This document shows positions 1 through 8,772 of a stretch of DNA of 64,000 nt, one piece after another. The first letter of the stretch is position 1. The number at the start of each line of letters is the position of its first letter. The stretch is from Novosphingopyxis sp965218915 (GTDB taxonomy: Bacteria > Pseudomonadota > Alphaproteobacteria > Sphingomonadales > Sphingomonadaceae), in contig NZ_OZ244708.1 of assembly GCF_965218915.1 (NCBI RefSeq), positions 2,046,001 to 2,110,000 of the forward strand, in the 5' to 3' direction. The notes under the pieces are model-generated. The model ran no database searches and was not told the DNA's origin. It saw only the letters and a program-made list of their open reading frames with translations. Made by a program: the position numbers and the translations under genes.

Positions 1-52
1 GGAGGGCTCGATCTTCGTCAGATTTCAAATGGCGGCTTCAAGGGACGGCGTG

Positions 53-634
53 CTACCTGGAACGCTGCCATCTTTCGACAACCCAACGCGAGTTGCGGTA
101 ATGCCAGACTGGCCGCACCCTGAAGGGCAGGAGCCAGCGAAACCGATCATGAACCCGCGCGGGATCCTGGGCGGCGTCGTGGAAATGCAGATGGTGATGG
201 CAAAGAATGAGTTCACCTCCCGGGGCCAGGCTATGGCCTACTCGGCAAGCCAGCTTCGCGAGGTCCGAAGGAGAAAGATAATACAGAATTTCAGCAGCGA
301 CCATGCGGTCGAACACCTTGCGCGGCAGACCTTCCGGCAATTTGCAATGCTGCACAACCGCGTTGGGAGTCTTTTTCAGACGTTCTGCCGTGAGGGAAAC
401 TGCGGAGGGCGCTCCGTCACAGGCGATGAGCCGCAGCGTTCGGCGCGCCAGCATGATCGAATTGGATCCGTTGCCGCATGCCAGTTCCAACGTACGCCCG
501 GCCATACGCGTGCCGAGTGCATGCCGGATCGCTGCTCGCTTGTTGGCTTCGTCTCGGATTACGAACGTCCCCCAGGGATCGCTATCGCCGGCGAACTTCT
601 GTTCAAAGCCTTCGATCGTGATCGGCTTGCTCAT
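53..634 (-). CDS. NodS-like class I SAM-dependent methyltransferase
   Basis: 193 aa. A glycine-rich SAM-binding motif I (ELACGNGSNS) lies at about residues 50-59, preceded by a DPWG element near residue 20 that is typical of the NodS-type methyltransferase family (known family feature). The C-terminal half carries the strand/helix pattern of a Rossmann methyltransferase. The gene is the last of four minus-strand genes and its ATG overlaps the stop of the PIG-L gene by 4 nt (ATGA), so it is probably translationally coupled. The partner deacetylase would expose an amine, which makes N-methylation of an amino sugar a reasonable but unproven role. The substrate is unknown. Confidence 0.85.
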   Translation of the reverse strand: MSKPITIEGFEQKFAGDSDPWGTFVIRDEANKRAAIRHALGTRMAGRTLELACGNGSNSIMLARRTLRLIACDGAPSAVSLTAERLKKTPNAVVQHCKLPEGLPRKVFDRMVAAEILYYLSPSDLAKLACRVGHSLAPGGELILCHHHLHFHDAAQDPARVHDRFRWLLPFRVRPVWHYRNSRWVVERWQRSR

Positions 635-1272
635 TGGCGCCGGAAAGTCTCAGCCGGCCGGGCGAGACGCCGCAGATCTTCCGGCTTGAGCGAAAACCCA
701 TCCGGATCGTCCTTGATCATGCCAAGCTGCGACCGGTAATGTTTTGCCGCCATGCGCTTGCGTTTATGAACGGACTTCAAGGGAACGCTTATCAAGCCGC
801 CCGTGTCGTATCGCCCTGTCGGCCAGATCGTGTAGGCAAAATAGGGAACGGACCGACGATTGCGAAGAACCGCATGGGCCGCGGCGCGGTGATCGGGATG
901 GTCGTCAATGATCGCGGGGCCAAAGATGGCACCCCAAGGGTGCCGCAGCATCCGAACCAAGGGCCGAAGCGCGGCGCGATCCCGACCCCATTGATCCGAA
1001 GCGCCATCGGTCAGATTTAGGAACGTCACTTTGGACGCGTTCAATCCGAGGACCGCCAACGCCCGTCGGCTTTCGGCCTGCCTGATCGCCACAAGCCGTG
1101 ATTTCGGATATTTCCTGCTGTTTCGATGCGATGCCGATCCGTCGGTCAAAACGACGACATGGACGTCACAGCCCGTCGCATGCAACAACGCTATCGTGCC
1201 ACCACAACCGAACACCTCATCGTCAGGATGGGGGGCAATCACGAGCATTTTTCGAAGCGCGGAAAAATTCAT
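631..1272 (-). CDS. PIG-L family deacetylase
   Basis: 213 aa. The zinc-binding signature PHPDDE is at residues 14-19 and the second metal/catalytic element HPDH at 125-128, the two hallmarks of the PIG-L/LmbE N-acetylglucosaminyl deacetylase family. Length is usual for the family. Start and stop overlap the neighbouring genes by 4 nt each (ATGA). By family, it should remove an N-acetyl group from a GlcNAc-type sugar or glycolipid. In some relatives the deacetylase and a SAM methyltransferase are fused; here they are separate adjacent genes. Confidence 0.9.
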   Translation of the reverse strand: MNFSALRKMLVIAPHPDDEVFGCGGTIALLHATGCDVHVVVLTDGSASHRNSRKYPKSRLVAIRQAESRRALAVLGLNASKVTFLNLTDGASDQWGRDRAALRPLVRMLRHPWGAIFGPAIIDDHPDHRAAAHAVLRNRRSVPYFAYTIWPTGRYDTGGLISVPLKSVHKRKRMAAKHYRSQLGMIKDDPDGFSLKPEDLRRLARPAETFRRQ

Positions 1273-2285
1273 AAGGTCAAATCCGGCATTGCGGCCCCAA
1301 CGGAAGCACTGGCTCCATCGGGATTTGGTTGGCGCAAATAAGTCATAAGGTCGGTCAGCGGCCGATAAACCGGATGCCCCGGCAGCATGGCAGATACGCC
1401 GACCGCGCGCTGCACTCTCGTGAGCTGAGCCTCCGCAAGTTCGAGAACCTTGAGGCGGACGGCAGATATGTTGACGACAAGATCAGGAAGGCTCTCGTCA
1501 TAGCGGCTTGCCGCGGCAATCACCATATCGATGGCACATTGCGCATCCGCAAAAGCCTCACTCAGACGGCGCTGCTGCTGCGGATGCTCGGCCCGCCCGG
1601 ATGACACCAGATGGTCGCGGAGGCATTCGTAGAGCTGACAGATGCCTCCGGCCTGAACGGCAATGAACCGAAGCGCGCCTGCACTGAAAAATGGTTGCCG
1701 CTGGTAGTCTCCGAGTTCGCCAATCCTTTCCGAAACCGGCGGGTGGCGCCTGTCCCAGCGCACGACATGGCTGTCCGTACGTGCCATGCCAAGCGGCATC
1801 CACCACGATCGGTCGACATCCGGACCATTTCCGGTATCGAGATCGACCAGATGCATCTGGCAAAGAATGGGATCGTTGGCGTCCGTGGTTACGATGGCGT
1901 GGCTGAGGAACCCGGCACCGGAAGCAAAGTTCTTCCCGCCGCTAAGCTTGTCGCCATTTACCGACAACGGATCGCCCGGCAGATCGCTGTTCCAAACGCC
2001 AAACCGGGCTCCATCGCTGACAAGCTGTCGAACGACGTTCTGTTGGGCGGACGTTCCATAGCGTTCGATAAGCTGCAACGCGTTGACATGACCTTCGAAC
2101 AGCCGACCAAATGCCAGGTCGGCCGCGCCCGCTTCGACCATGGTACTTATGCAATGGACCACAACGCAAGCGTCGGAGAACAGGTACAGCCTTTCATCGA
2201 AAGCGTCGTCAAACGCGGTCGCAAGCTCGTCGCTGAACTTTCCTTGCGCGAAGAGATTTCGCAGATATCCCGCAACAGACTTCAT
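1269..2285 (-). CDS. acyl-CoA dehydrogenase-like protein
   Basis: 338 aa from the ATG that overlaps the stop of the upstream glycosyltransferase by 4 nt; the frame is open further upstream but only in the shadow of that gene. The sequence has the mixed helical/beta/helical layout of acyl-CoA dehydrogenases, with a middle-domain segment GGKNFASGAGFLSHAIV resembling the FAD/substrate-contact strand. It is shorter than the usual 380-390 aa and I cannot place the catalytic glutamate with confidence, so activity may differ from a beta-oxidation enzyme. Context with a glycosyltransferase, deacetylase and methyltransferase suggests modification of an acyl or amino group in a glycolipid rather than fuel catabolism (inference). 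Confidence 0.75.
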   Translation of the reverse strand: MKSVAGYLRNLFAQGKFSDELATAFDDAFDERLYLFSDACVVVHCISTMVEAGAADLAFGRLFEGHVNALQLIERYGTSAQQNVVRQLVSDGARFGVWNSDLPGDPLSVNGDKLSGGKNFASGAGFLSHAIVTTDANDPILCQMHLVDLDTGNGPDVDRSWWMPLGMARTDSHVVRWDRRHPPVSERIGELGDYQRQPFFSAGALRFIAVQAGGICQLYECLRDHLVSSGRAEHPQQQRRLSEAFADAQCAIDMVIAAASRYDESLPDLVVNISAVRLKVLELAEAQLTRVQRAVGVSAMLPGHPVYRPLTDLMTYLRQPNPDGASASVGAAMPDLTL

Positions 2286-3322
2286 GCGGTCCTCTTTGGT
2301 TCGAGGTTGGCCTCGATTTCGAGGAGCAGATCGCGGGCAACGTTTAACGTAACCGGCTTTTTCGTTGCAGCGACTGGAACGACACGCATGACGAAGGCAT
2401 CGGCCGAAGATGCCTCGTCCCACGCTGATACGACCGTTTCCGGCGGGAGACCCGCGGCCGCGGCGTGGCGCACAGCATCTGACTCGGAAAGGAGCCTGGG
2501 ATATGCCGCACGGCTGAACGCTTGCTGGGCATAATGCTGGCAGGCATCCCACGGGTTTTCGAGCAGAGACGGAATTCCGAATTTTGCATCTTCGTCGGAC
2601 GCCTTGAGCGCTGCTGCCAAACCATTGACGGCACGGCCCCGTCGCCGCCCCGACGTCCTGACCCTGACCGCCTTGTCCTGACGCACGCGCAAACCGGCAA
2701 GCCGCGCGTAATCGACGAACGCGGCATCTTCGCCAAAAGGCAGGGCTGGCATCCCGCCGATCCTTTCGTAGGCCGCCAACGTTATACCCAGACTGGCGCC
2801 GCTGGTGTAGGGATGCGAAACTGGCGCGTCATAGCCAATCGGGTCGATGCGCCGTCGCACATCGTGCAGGCTTTCTAGATAAGCTTCGAGTTCGTCTCGT
2901 CGCTCATCTCTCGATCGACTGCCGCGTTTCGCGTAGCCGGCGATCAAATCGGCGGTGTCGAACGCGGCTTCGTTCTTCAAAAGCCAATCGGGGGCCAGCA
3001 CCGAGTCCGCGTCGGTGGTCAACAGGCGCGCATTCGGCCAATGGCGAAACTCGGCAAACGCGGCGTGCATGGCAGCTCTTCGGGCCCGCCCGGCATTTGC
3101 TTCCCGACACGGCGTCAAGCGGACGATGCGAAGGTCGAGAAGCGAATTTTCATTCCGGGTTTCTCGCACAATCTGCTCCGATGCGTCGGAACAACTGTCC
3201 AGGGTCACGAAAACTATGGGAGGGGCAAGGCCGGAAGTGTCCAGCCGGGCGATGCTCGCCAGAAAGAATGGCAGACGCCTCGCTTCATTACGAACGGGCA
3301 CGCAGATCGCAATGGGTCTCAC
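2282..3322 (-). CDS. family 2 glycosyltransferase
   Basis: 346 aa. The N-terminus reads as a GT-A fold (PIAICVPVRNEARRLP), with a metal/nucleotide-sugar motif TDADS at about residues 103-107 and a TSGASLGI segment further on, as in GT2 enzymes. No membrane segments are evident. The start codon is GTG; the Shine-Dalgarno is weak. First gene of a four-gene operon whose members overlap by 4 nt. Sugar donor and acceptor are unknown. Confidence 0.8.
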   Translation of the reverse strand: MRPIAICVPVRNEARRLPFFLASIARLDTSGLAPPIVFVTLDSCSDASEQIVRETRNENSLLDLRIVRLTPCREANAGRARRAAMHAAFAEFRHWPNARLLTTDADSVLAPDWLLKNEAAFDTADLIAGYAKRGSRSRDERRDELEAYLESLHDVRRRIDPIGYDAPVSHPYTSGASLGITLAAYERIGGMPALPFGEDAAFVDYARLAGLRVRQDKAVRVRTSGRRRGRAVNGLAAALKASDEDAKFGIPSLLENPWDACQHYAQQAFSRAAYPRLLSESDAVRHAAAAGLPPETVVSAWDEASSADAFVMRVVPVAATKKPVTLNVARDLLLEIEANLEPKRTA

Positions 3323-3462
3323 AAACGGTATTCTCGCTCAGACGAAATAGTAACCAGGTCGCAATGGCTCGTTTCGTTCCAGCCGATCGCGGATTGGCGC
3401 GTTCCGATCTTGTGTGCCGGTCTCTCCCTTCTCGGCGCTGCCTTTTGTAAAACCACGGGTTC

Positions 3463-4175
3463 TTACTTCAAGCGTCGCGCTTGAAAGGCGAACCGCGCGG
3501 CTTTTGAAACGTCGCCCTGCAACGAGGTATTTACCGCACCACTCACCAGCGATCCCGGAACCGGGATAACGCTGCCTACCTTCGCGCGGGCCAGCGAGAA
3601 AGCGAGCGAGCGGGCCAGCCGCTCCATCGCCTGATCGATCAATGGAGCCATGGCCGCCGGGCCATGATTGAACAGTTTTCCATCGACGGCGATGCTCGCT
3701 TCCAGCGCTGCAATTCGTGCCGTGCGCGGGGCCTCAGCATCGAGCGCGGCCAGCTCCATGATAGTCGACCGGAACAATTGTTCGACCGGGCCGGCACCCT
3801 CGAAGCCATAAGCCCTCCCGGTATCACGGATATTGCGTGCGGACAGCGCGATCATGGCGGGAATGTCGGCATTCATGCTCAGCGCACCGCGAACCCGGAC
3901 GCCATGCCAGTGGCTGCGTTCATCGCCTTGGCACGGGTTTCGATTTTCCTCGATGCCTCGTGGCACGCGTGCAAGTCGGAAATGTCGTGACCGAGGGAAG
4001 TGAGGCTAGGCTGCGTCGCAGCAGAGTCGATACCGCGCGCAATCTTTTCCAGCAGCGACGAAGGAATTGCATGCGACAAGATAGCGCTCAGAGGGCGAGT
4101 AAGCTTCTCGATCCCCCGCCCGATCGCCGATGGTTTACGCGATCGATAATTCTGCTGCGCTTTGTCGAAATTCAT
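3463..4175 (-). pseudogene. EcsC family protein, frameshifted
   Basis: Two adjacent minus-strand frames together make one EcsC-family protein. The first (from ATG 4175, with an AGGAAG ribosome site 6 nt upstream) ends with GMASGFAVR-stop at 3879. The second continues at once with GALSMNADIPAMIALSARNI and ends with DVSKAARFAFQARRLK. Adding one G in the run at about 3887-3892 (coding strand ttcgcggtgcg to ttcggcggtgcg) restores GFGGALSMNADIPA, the conserved EcsC core. The rest of the reading frame looks undamaged, so this is a recent mutation, a sequencing error, or less likely recoding. EcsC proteins are poorly characterised. Confidence 0.7.
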
Positions 4176-4608
4176 AAAATCTTCCTGCGTCCGCAAAACC
4201 AATCCCGGTAGATATGATACGGGCACTGGAGACCGTAACCGTCGGTTCGGCTTCCCAACGGATCGAACAGCCTTTGGTATCCGCCAGCCCGCGAACCACC
4301 GATTGTTGTAAATCGCATTCACCGTGCAGCATTGCCCGGAGCCTGTCAGCAGTTATACGTAGCATGCTCGTTTTCGGCCCGATTGTTCAGCCACCCTTCC
4401 ATTTGCCGCCTCTCTTCAGGGGCCAGCTCTTTCAGCGATGCGGGACAGGTTTGAGCCCGTCCATGACAATCTCGACGTGGCTACCATGGCACTTCAAGGT
4501 CTTATGAGTGGCTAAGCGGTCGGGATGCCAAATTGCGCGTGGCTTGAAGGCAAAAAATGAACGATCGATCATTTAGTTACGATTGCGAGGTGACCGGCCG
4601 GGTGCGAA
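4176..4608. other. intergenic stretch with no gene recognised
   Basis: No convincing coding frame or RNA gene was seen. An imperfect palindrome AAATGA-N8-TCATTT lies at about 4555-4574, between the converging-in-series EcsC remnant and the TetR gene; it could be an operator but nothing supports that beyond symmetry. Confidence 0.4.
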
Positions 4609-5286
4609 TCAGTCGGCGGCTATCCCGCGACTAATCGTTTCGGTCAAAAAGCGGATGTAGTCACGCTTCAGATCCTCGCTAACTTCGGTAATATCGAACA
4701 CGTGCGCAAGTGCGCCGCGCCGGGCGAAGAGGTGGTCGCAGGCGCCTACCAACATGAAATAGAATTCCACCGGCGAAACTTCGCGGAACGTGCCCTCGCG
4801 CACGCCCTGTTCGAGTAGATGCCGCTGAAACTCGACGATCGGCCTCATGAACAGGTCGCTCACCCGGCGTGATGCCTCGGTCTCCTCGCGCCGCATCAGC
4901 ACGTTCAGCAACTGGTTCATATAAGGCGCGCGGAAATAGGCATTGACCAGCCCGCCGATATGCAACCGCAACTTGTCGAGCGCGGGCAAGTCCGATTGCC
5001 GCACCCGCTCGAGCTTGGCGACGCCTTCGGCGCCGTCCCGCTCGATCAGCGCGATCAGAAGCCCTTCCTTGTTGCCAAAATGATACTGGACCAGCGCCGG
5101 GCTCATCTCCGACCGCTCGGCAATTTCGCTCAGAGAAACGTCGGCCCCGTCCTTTTCGATCATGATCTCGCTGGCGGCCTGCATCAGGAACAGCCGCGTA
5201 TCCACCCGGTCGGGCACGTCCTTCAACGGGGGCCGGCCGCGGCGCTTGCGCGCCGACGGCTTCTTCAAGATCGGATCTTGCTTCAT
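4609..5286 (-). CDS. TetR/AcrR family transcriptional regulator
   Basis: 225 aa from the ATG giving MKQDPILKK; the frame is open further upstream but without conserved sequence. A basic N-terminal tail (RKRRGRPP) precedes the helix-turn-helix (SLSEIAERSEMSPALVQYHF), typical of TetR proteins, followed by an all-helical ligand domain. It is the last gene at the left edge of the catabolic region, next to maoC, so it is a candidate local regulator. The inducer is unknown. Confidence 0.88.
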   Translation of the reverse strand: MKQDPILKKPSARKRRGRPPLKDVPDRVDTRLFLMQAASEIMIEKDGADVSLSEIAERSEMSPALVQYHFGNKEGLLIALIERDGAEGVAKLERVRQSDLPALDKLRLHIGGLVNAYFRAPYMNQLLNVLMRREETEASRRVSDLFMRPIVEFQRHLLEQGVREGTFREVSPVEFYFMLVGACDHLFARRGALAHVFDITEVSEDLKRDYIRFLTETISRGIAAD

Positions 5287-5399
5287 CGAAAAATAACTTC
5301 CGGTTCCTGTCTGTACCTTTTCGCTTCTAGCGAACGCCCCGCGCTCTGCAAAGCGCGGGATCGAGACCGGGGAACCGCAAATGGCGTTCGATCGGCCGT

Positions 5400-5852
5400 T
5401 CAATCAAAATAAAGCAGGATCAGTTCGTAAATCAGCGCGGGCTTGTGGGCTCCTTCCATCTCGATCGTGGCGCGGGCCGCAATGCGCAGTCCGCCGCCCT
5501 TCTCCTCGGTTTCGAGCACTTCCATCCACAGCCGGATGCGCGACCCGACCGGCACGGATGAGAGGAAGCGGAGACGGTCGACACCGACGTTGAGGATCGA
5601 CTTCGAATTGACCACATATATGTGCGGCTGCAGCGTGCTGACGAGCGACATCACCAGAAACCCGTGCGCGATCGTCTTGCCGTCGGGCATTTCGGTCGCC
5701 GCCCGTTCGGTATCGACGTGGATCCACTGGTAATCGCCGCTGGCCTTGGCAAATGTGTCGATCATCTCTTGCGTGACCATTAGCCATCCGCTCGGCCCTT
5801 GTTTCTCGCCAACGGTCGCCGCCAGTTCTGCAGCGGTCTGGTATGTCTTCAT
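5400..5852 (-). CDS. MaoC family dehydratase (enoyl-CoA hydratase 2-like)
   Basis: 150 aa, a single hot-dog domain. The hydratase-2 motif is present: D40 and H45 in SGDYQWIHVD and the following TIAHGFL at 60-66. Family members hydrate 2-enoyl-CoA to 3-hydroxyacyl-CoA with R stereochemistry. It lies 44 nt after the DUF7064 gene in the same orientation, within a set of CoA-ester catabolic genes. The exact substrate is unknown. Confidence 0.88.
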   Translation of the reverse strand: MKTYQTAAELAATVGEKQGPSGWLMVTQEMIDTFAKASGDYQWIHVDTERAATEMPDGKTIAHGFLVMSLVSTLQPHIYVVNSKSILNVGVDRLRFLSSVPVGSRIRLWMEVLETEEKGGGLRIAARATIEMEGAHKPALIYELILLYFD

Positions 5853-5895
5853 GCCTTCACAACCTTTCTTGCAATCCTGTCCCCGCTATCGCGTG

Positions 5896-6957
5896 TCATT
5901 CTGGCAGCCTGTCTTCGGTGCACGCGGCAACCAGCGTGACCGAGAGCGGAACGCTGTCCTTGATCATGTCGAAATTTTCCGACATGCCGAACGCTTCCAT
6001 TCCTTCGCAACGATAGCGCATGATCGCTTCGGTAATGCGGGCGTGGCTGGTCGTCCCGTCGGGCTTCGTGCGGCGGTGGCGCAGCGGGATGACGGTGTCC
6101 ATGTCGCCGACGAGCACGTATTTCCGCTTTTCCGTCACCAGCCGCGTGACGATCCGCTTTGGATAATATCCGTCGCTATATTCGGTCTGCGTGAAAACGT
6201 CGGTCAGGTGTTCCAGCTTGCCGTCGCGCAGGACGTGGCCATAGATGACCGGATCGCCGTCGGCGCGACCGCGGATCGTCATCATCATGCCGAAGTCGGG
6301 AGAGAACGTGACGTTCTGCCACTTGTACCAGTAGAAATTGTCCCAGTGGCGGGGGCCCCAGCTCTTGTCGCGATAGCCATGCCCGTCAATGACGTAGTCC
6401 TCCTCGCCCACGCGGATCGTTCCGGTCACCGTCATGTGCTGTTCGATATGGCCGCGCAGCGTTTCCTTCTCGGGGTCGAGATTCCAGCTCGATCCGTCCA
6501 TGTTGACGATTTCGCCGCCATAGACGGGCGATACGCCGGTAAATTCGAGCGCGATCCGGCAGGCCACCTTGGGGTTGTTGCCGAAGGCGCGCTTGGGGTC
6601 GAGCATGTCGGTCGCGTCCGCCATCAGCAGGACATCGCCGTCATAGGTGACTGTCAGCGTCTCGAGCGGGCGGACCACTTCGAACCGCATGCCGCCCGCC
6701 GCCATTTCGCGGTTGTGGGTGATCTCGACCCGCCTGAACAAGAACCCCACGCGGTTTCCAGGCAGATAGACGCAGCACGTCATCTCGGCGTGGCCTTCGT
6801 TGACGCGGTTGCCGATCCGCACCCACAAGCCGACCCCGCTCTTGTGATCCATCGCATTGAAATACATGGATTCGTTGTAATTGCGGACCGGCTCCGGCTC
6901 GTGCGTGTATTCGTCCTGCGGGTCGAGTCGCAGGGTCATGCCGTCAGGTACAATCAT
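5896..6957 (-). CDS. CrtC/AttH-like lipocalin-fold protein (DUF7064-type)
   Basis: 353 aa, no signal peptide. The motif GHGYRDKSWGPRHW at about residues 193-205 is the signature shared by hydroxyneurosporene synthase (CrtC)/AttH-like and DUF7064 proteins, in which two lipocalin-like beta domains bind hydrophobic ligands. CrtC members hydrate carotenoids; DUF7064 members have no established activity. Here it sits 8 nt after DUF6285 and the APH-like gene, in an operon with MaoC, so binding or hydration of a hydrophobic catabolic intermediate is a plausible guess only. Confidence 0.7.
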   Translation of the reverse strand: MIVPDGMTLRLDPQDEYTHEPEPVRNYNESMYFNAMDHKSGVGLWVRIGNRVNEGHAEMTCCVYLPGNRVGFLFRRVEITHNREMAAGGMRFEVVRPLETLTVTYDGDVLLMADATDMLDPKRAFGNNPKVACRIALEFTGVSPVYGGEIVNMDGSSWNLDPEKETLRGHIEQHMTVTGTIRVGEEDYVIDGHGYRDKSWGPRHWDNFYWYKWQNVTFSPDFGMMMTIRGRADGDPVIYGHVLRDGKLEHLTDVFTQTEYSDGYYPKRIVTRLVTEKRKYVLVGDMDTVIPLRHRRTKPDGTTSHARITEAIMRYRCEGMEAFGMSENFDMIKDSVPLSVTLVAACTEDRLPE

Positions 6958-6964
6958 GCTCGCT

Positions 6965-7363
6965 TCATCCTTCGGTCGGGGGGCTGGCGACGGCGGCGCG
7001 CATACGCTCTATAGTGGGGTGGCGCGGCTGGTCGATGGCGGCTTCGTCAAGCGCGGTGGCGACGAGATGCGCGCACAGGCCCGGATCGTGCATCGGCAGG
7101 GTTCCGTCCGCAATCCGCGCCGACAGCGTTTCGTTCAAAGTTGCCAGTTCGCCGTCCGGGCTTTCCAAGAGCGCGCGCAGTCGGTTGAGCGCGGCCGCGT
7201 CGGCAACGCCGCCGAGTTCGATTTCGCGCCGCACCGTTTGCACGCCGTTTGCAGCGACCAGCGCATAGAAACGGTCCGCCTCGCCCAGTTGCGGCGCGAC
7301 CGTTTCCTTCAGGAAATGTGCGACGACCTGCAGGATTTCGGCAGAGGAAGGAGCGGCTCTCAC
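6965..7363 (-). CDS. DUF6285 protein
   Basis: 132 aa, helical, with no signal peptide. It resembles the small DUF6285 family, whose genes are regularly next to an ACAD10/APH-type phosphotransferase. The same arrangement is seen here: its ATG overlaps the stop of the phosphotransferase by 4 nt (ATGA). It probably forms a complex with, or modulates, that kinase-like protein. No catalytic residues can be named. Confidence 0.65.
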   Translation of the reverse strand: MRAAPSSAEILQVVAHFLKETVAPQLGEADRFYALVAANGVQTVRREIELGGVADAAALNRLRALLESPDGELATLNETLSARIADGTLPMHDPGLCAHLVATALDEAAIDQPRHPTIERMRAAVASPPTEG

Positions 7364-8370
7364 AGTAGTTCTCCATCGCGCGCACCGGTCAGCATCATCA
7401 GGTCCAGTTCCACCTCGGACAGGCGGCGACCGATCACGGCCGGTTCGATCGCAAAGCGCTCGTTACGAAATTCGAACGCGGTGCGGATGCACACCTGCCC
7501 CCACATCAGCGTGCCGAGCACCGTCCAGAAGTGCAGTTCGATGCGATCGACCGGCGGCCCACCCCCCGCCTCGTACCCGGCGAGCAGGTCCTCGACCGGG
7601 CCGAACCCGCCAGCCACGTCGTCGAGCCGTCCGAACCGCCACGACGGCACGCAGAACCAGCCCAAATCCTCTATCGGCGAACCGAAATGCGCGATTTCCC
7701 AATCAAGAACCGCGCCGACGCCATCGGCATTGATCATCAGGTTGCCGTTGCGAAAATCACCATGGACCAGTCGCGGGCGGGGTTGGTCGGCAGGAAGCCG
7801 TTCTTCCAGCCAGTTCAGGGTATAGTCGATCGCGGGACGGGTCAGTCCCTGCCGGGCATGCAACGCGCGCGCGTCGGCCAGCCGTCGCGCCGCATCCCAG
7901 GTTTCAAGCGATGGGATGGCATCGAGCGGGACTTGCGAGATACGGGCCAGCGCCTCGCCACACAGGTGCGCCAAGCGCGGGCGGATCGCAGCGAGATCTT
8001 CGGCGCGGAAAATCTTGCGCGCGACGGTTTCGCCTAAAACCCGGTTCATGACGAAGCCTGTACCCAGCCCGTCCTCCGGCCTTAAGCGGGTAACGATGCC
8101 GGGAACGGGTACGCCATTTTTGCCCGCGGCCCGGATAACCTCCGCCTCCGCGTCGAGGCCAATCGCATCGTCGCGCTTTTCCCCGTCACCTCCCGGTGCG
8201 CGGCGCAGCACGAAATCGTGCGGGCGTTTGCCAAGGCGCGTTTCGATCAGCCAGCTATCCTGACTCGTCCCGCCCGACAGGATGCGTGCAGAGATCAGTT
8301 CCGCCCGCGGTTCGATGCGGGCGACCAGCGCGGCGATAAGCGGTTCTATCGTGGTGTCGGTCTGCGACAT
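7360..8370 (-). CDS. APH/ACAD10-like phosphotransferase
   Basis: 336 aa from ATG 8370. The kinase-like Brenner motif HGDFRNGN is at about 203-210 and the metal-binding DWE at 223-225, as in the aminoglycoside phosphotransferase superfamily. The N-terminus SARILSGGTSQDSWLIE is typical of the ACAD10-like branch found in fatty-acid and steroid-type catabolic clusters, which phosphorylates hydroxyacyl groups rather than drugs (family knowledge). It lies directly after a truncated CaiB/AMACR gene and is coupled to DUF6285. Confidence 0.85.
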   Translation of the reverse strand: MSQTDTTIEPLIAALVARIEPRAELISARILSGGTSQDSWLIETRLGKRPHDFVLRRAPGGDGEKRDDAIGLDAEAEVIRAAGKNGVPVPGIVTRLRPEDGLGTGFVMNRVLGETVARKIFRAEDLAAIRPRLAHLCGEALARISQVPLDAIPSLETWDAARRLADARALHARQGLTRPAIDYTLNWLEERLPADQPRPRLVHGDFRNGNLMINADGVGAVLDWEIAHFGSPIEDLGWFCVPSWRFGRLDDVAGGFGPVEDLLAGYEAGGGPPVDRIELHFWTVLGTLMWGQVCIRTAFEFRNERFAIEPAVIGRRLSEVELDLMMLTGARDGELL

Positions 8371-8371
8371 G

Positions 8372-8560
8372 TCAGATCTCCATCGTGCGGGATCGCAAGA
8401 GGATGTCGCGGCGCATCGCAGTGCGCGCCTCGGCGCTGATGCCGCGCCGCTCAATCCGCACGACTTGCGCACCGTGGTCGGCCAGCATGGTCGCGGCGAA
8501 AGGCCCTGAGCCGATACTCGCCAGTTCTACGATCCGGATACCGTGCAACGGCCCTGCCAT
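8372..8560 (-). pseudogene. truncated CaiB/BaiF (AMACR-like) CoA transferase
   Basis: Only the first about 63 aa of a family III CoA transferase/alpha-methylacyl-CoA racemase remain. The N-terminus MAGPLHGIRIVELASIG and the following FAATMLADHGAQVVRIER match the family closely, and the frame continues to DILLRSR before ending in TMEI-stop, one base before the ATG of the phosphotransferase. Intact members are about 360-400 aa and carry the catalytic Asp and His well downstream, so this product cannot be active. The start is kept, with an AAGGGTGG ribosome site. A deletion has joined the 5' end of the gene to the operon. Confidence 0.75.
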
Positions 8561-8772
8561 ACTTCCACCCTTCATGCGCAGGCGCGCCGGTCCTTCGTTA
8601 CGCTTGCGATCGACCCACTTGTCACGGCGGGTGCACACCCTGCCATACCCGATGGCCCGCAGCACCTCCATATCCCCATTTTAGCGGGTTGCTGTTTTTT
8701 GTTTGTTCGATCATTAAGTCTTATCGTCTTGTGTCGCTGCGCACGATCAAAAAGAGTATTCAAGGGGAAGCC

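Noticed and set aside
4555..4574. Palindrome as a TetR operator
   Set aside because: It lies downstream of the TetR gene and not in an obvious promoter; symmetry alone is not enough.
5746..7014. Long plus-strand open frame of 422 codons
   Set aside because: Antisense to the MaoC and DUF7064 genes, whose conserved motifs are clear; composition (His/Arg/Val-rich) is that of a shadow frame.
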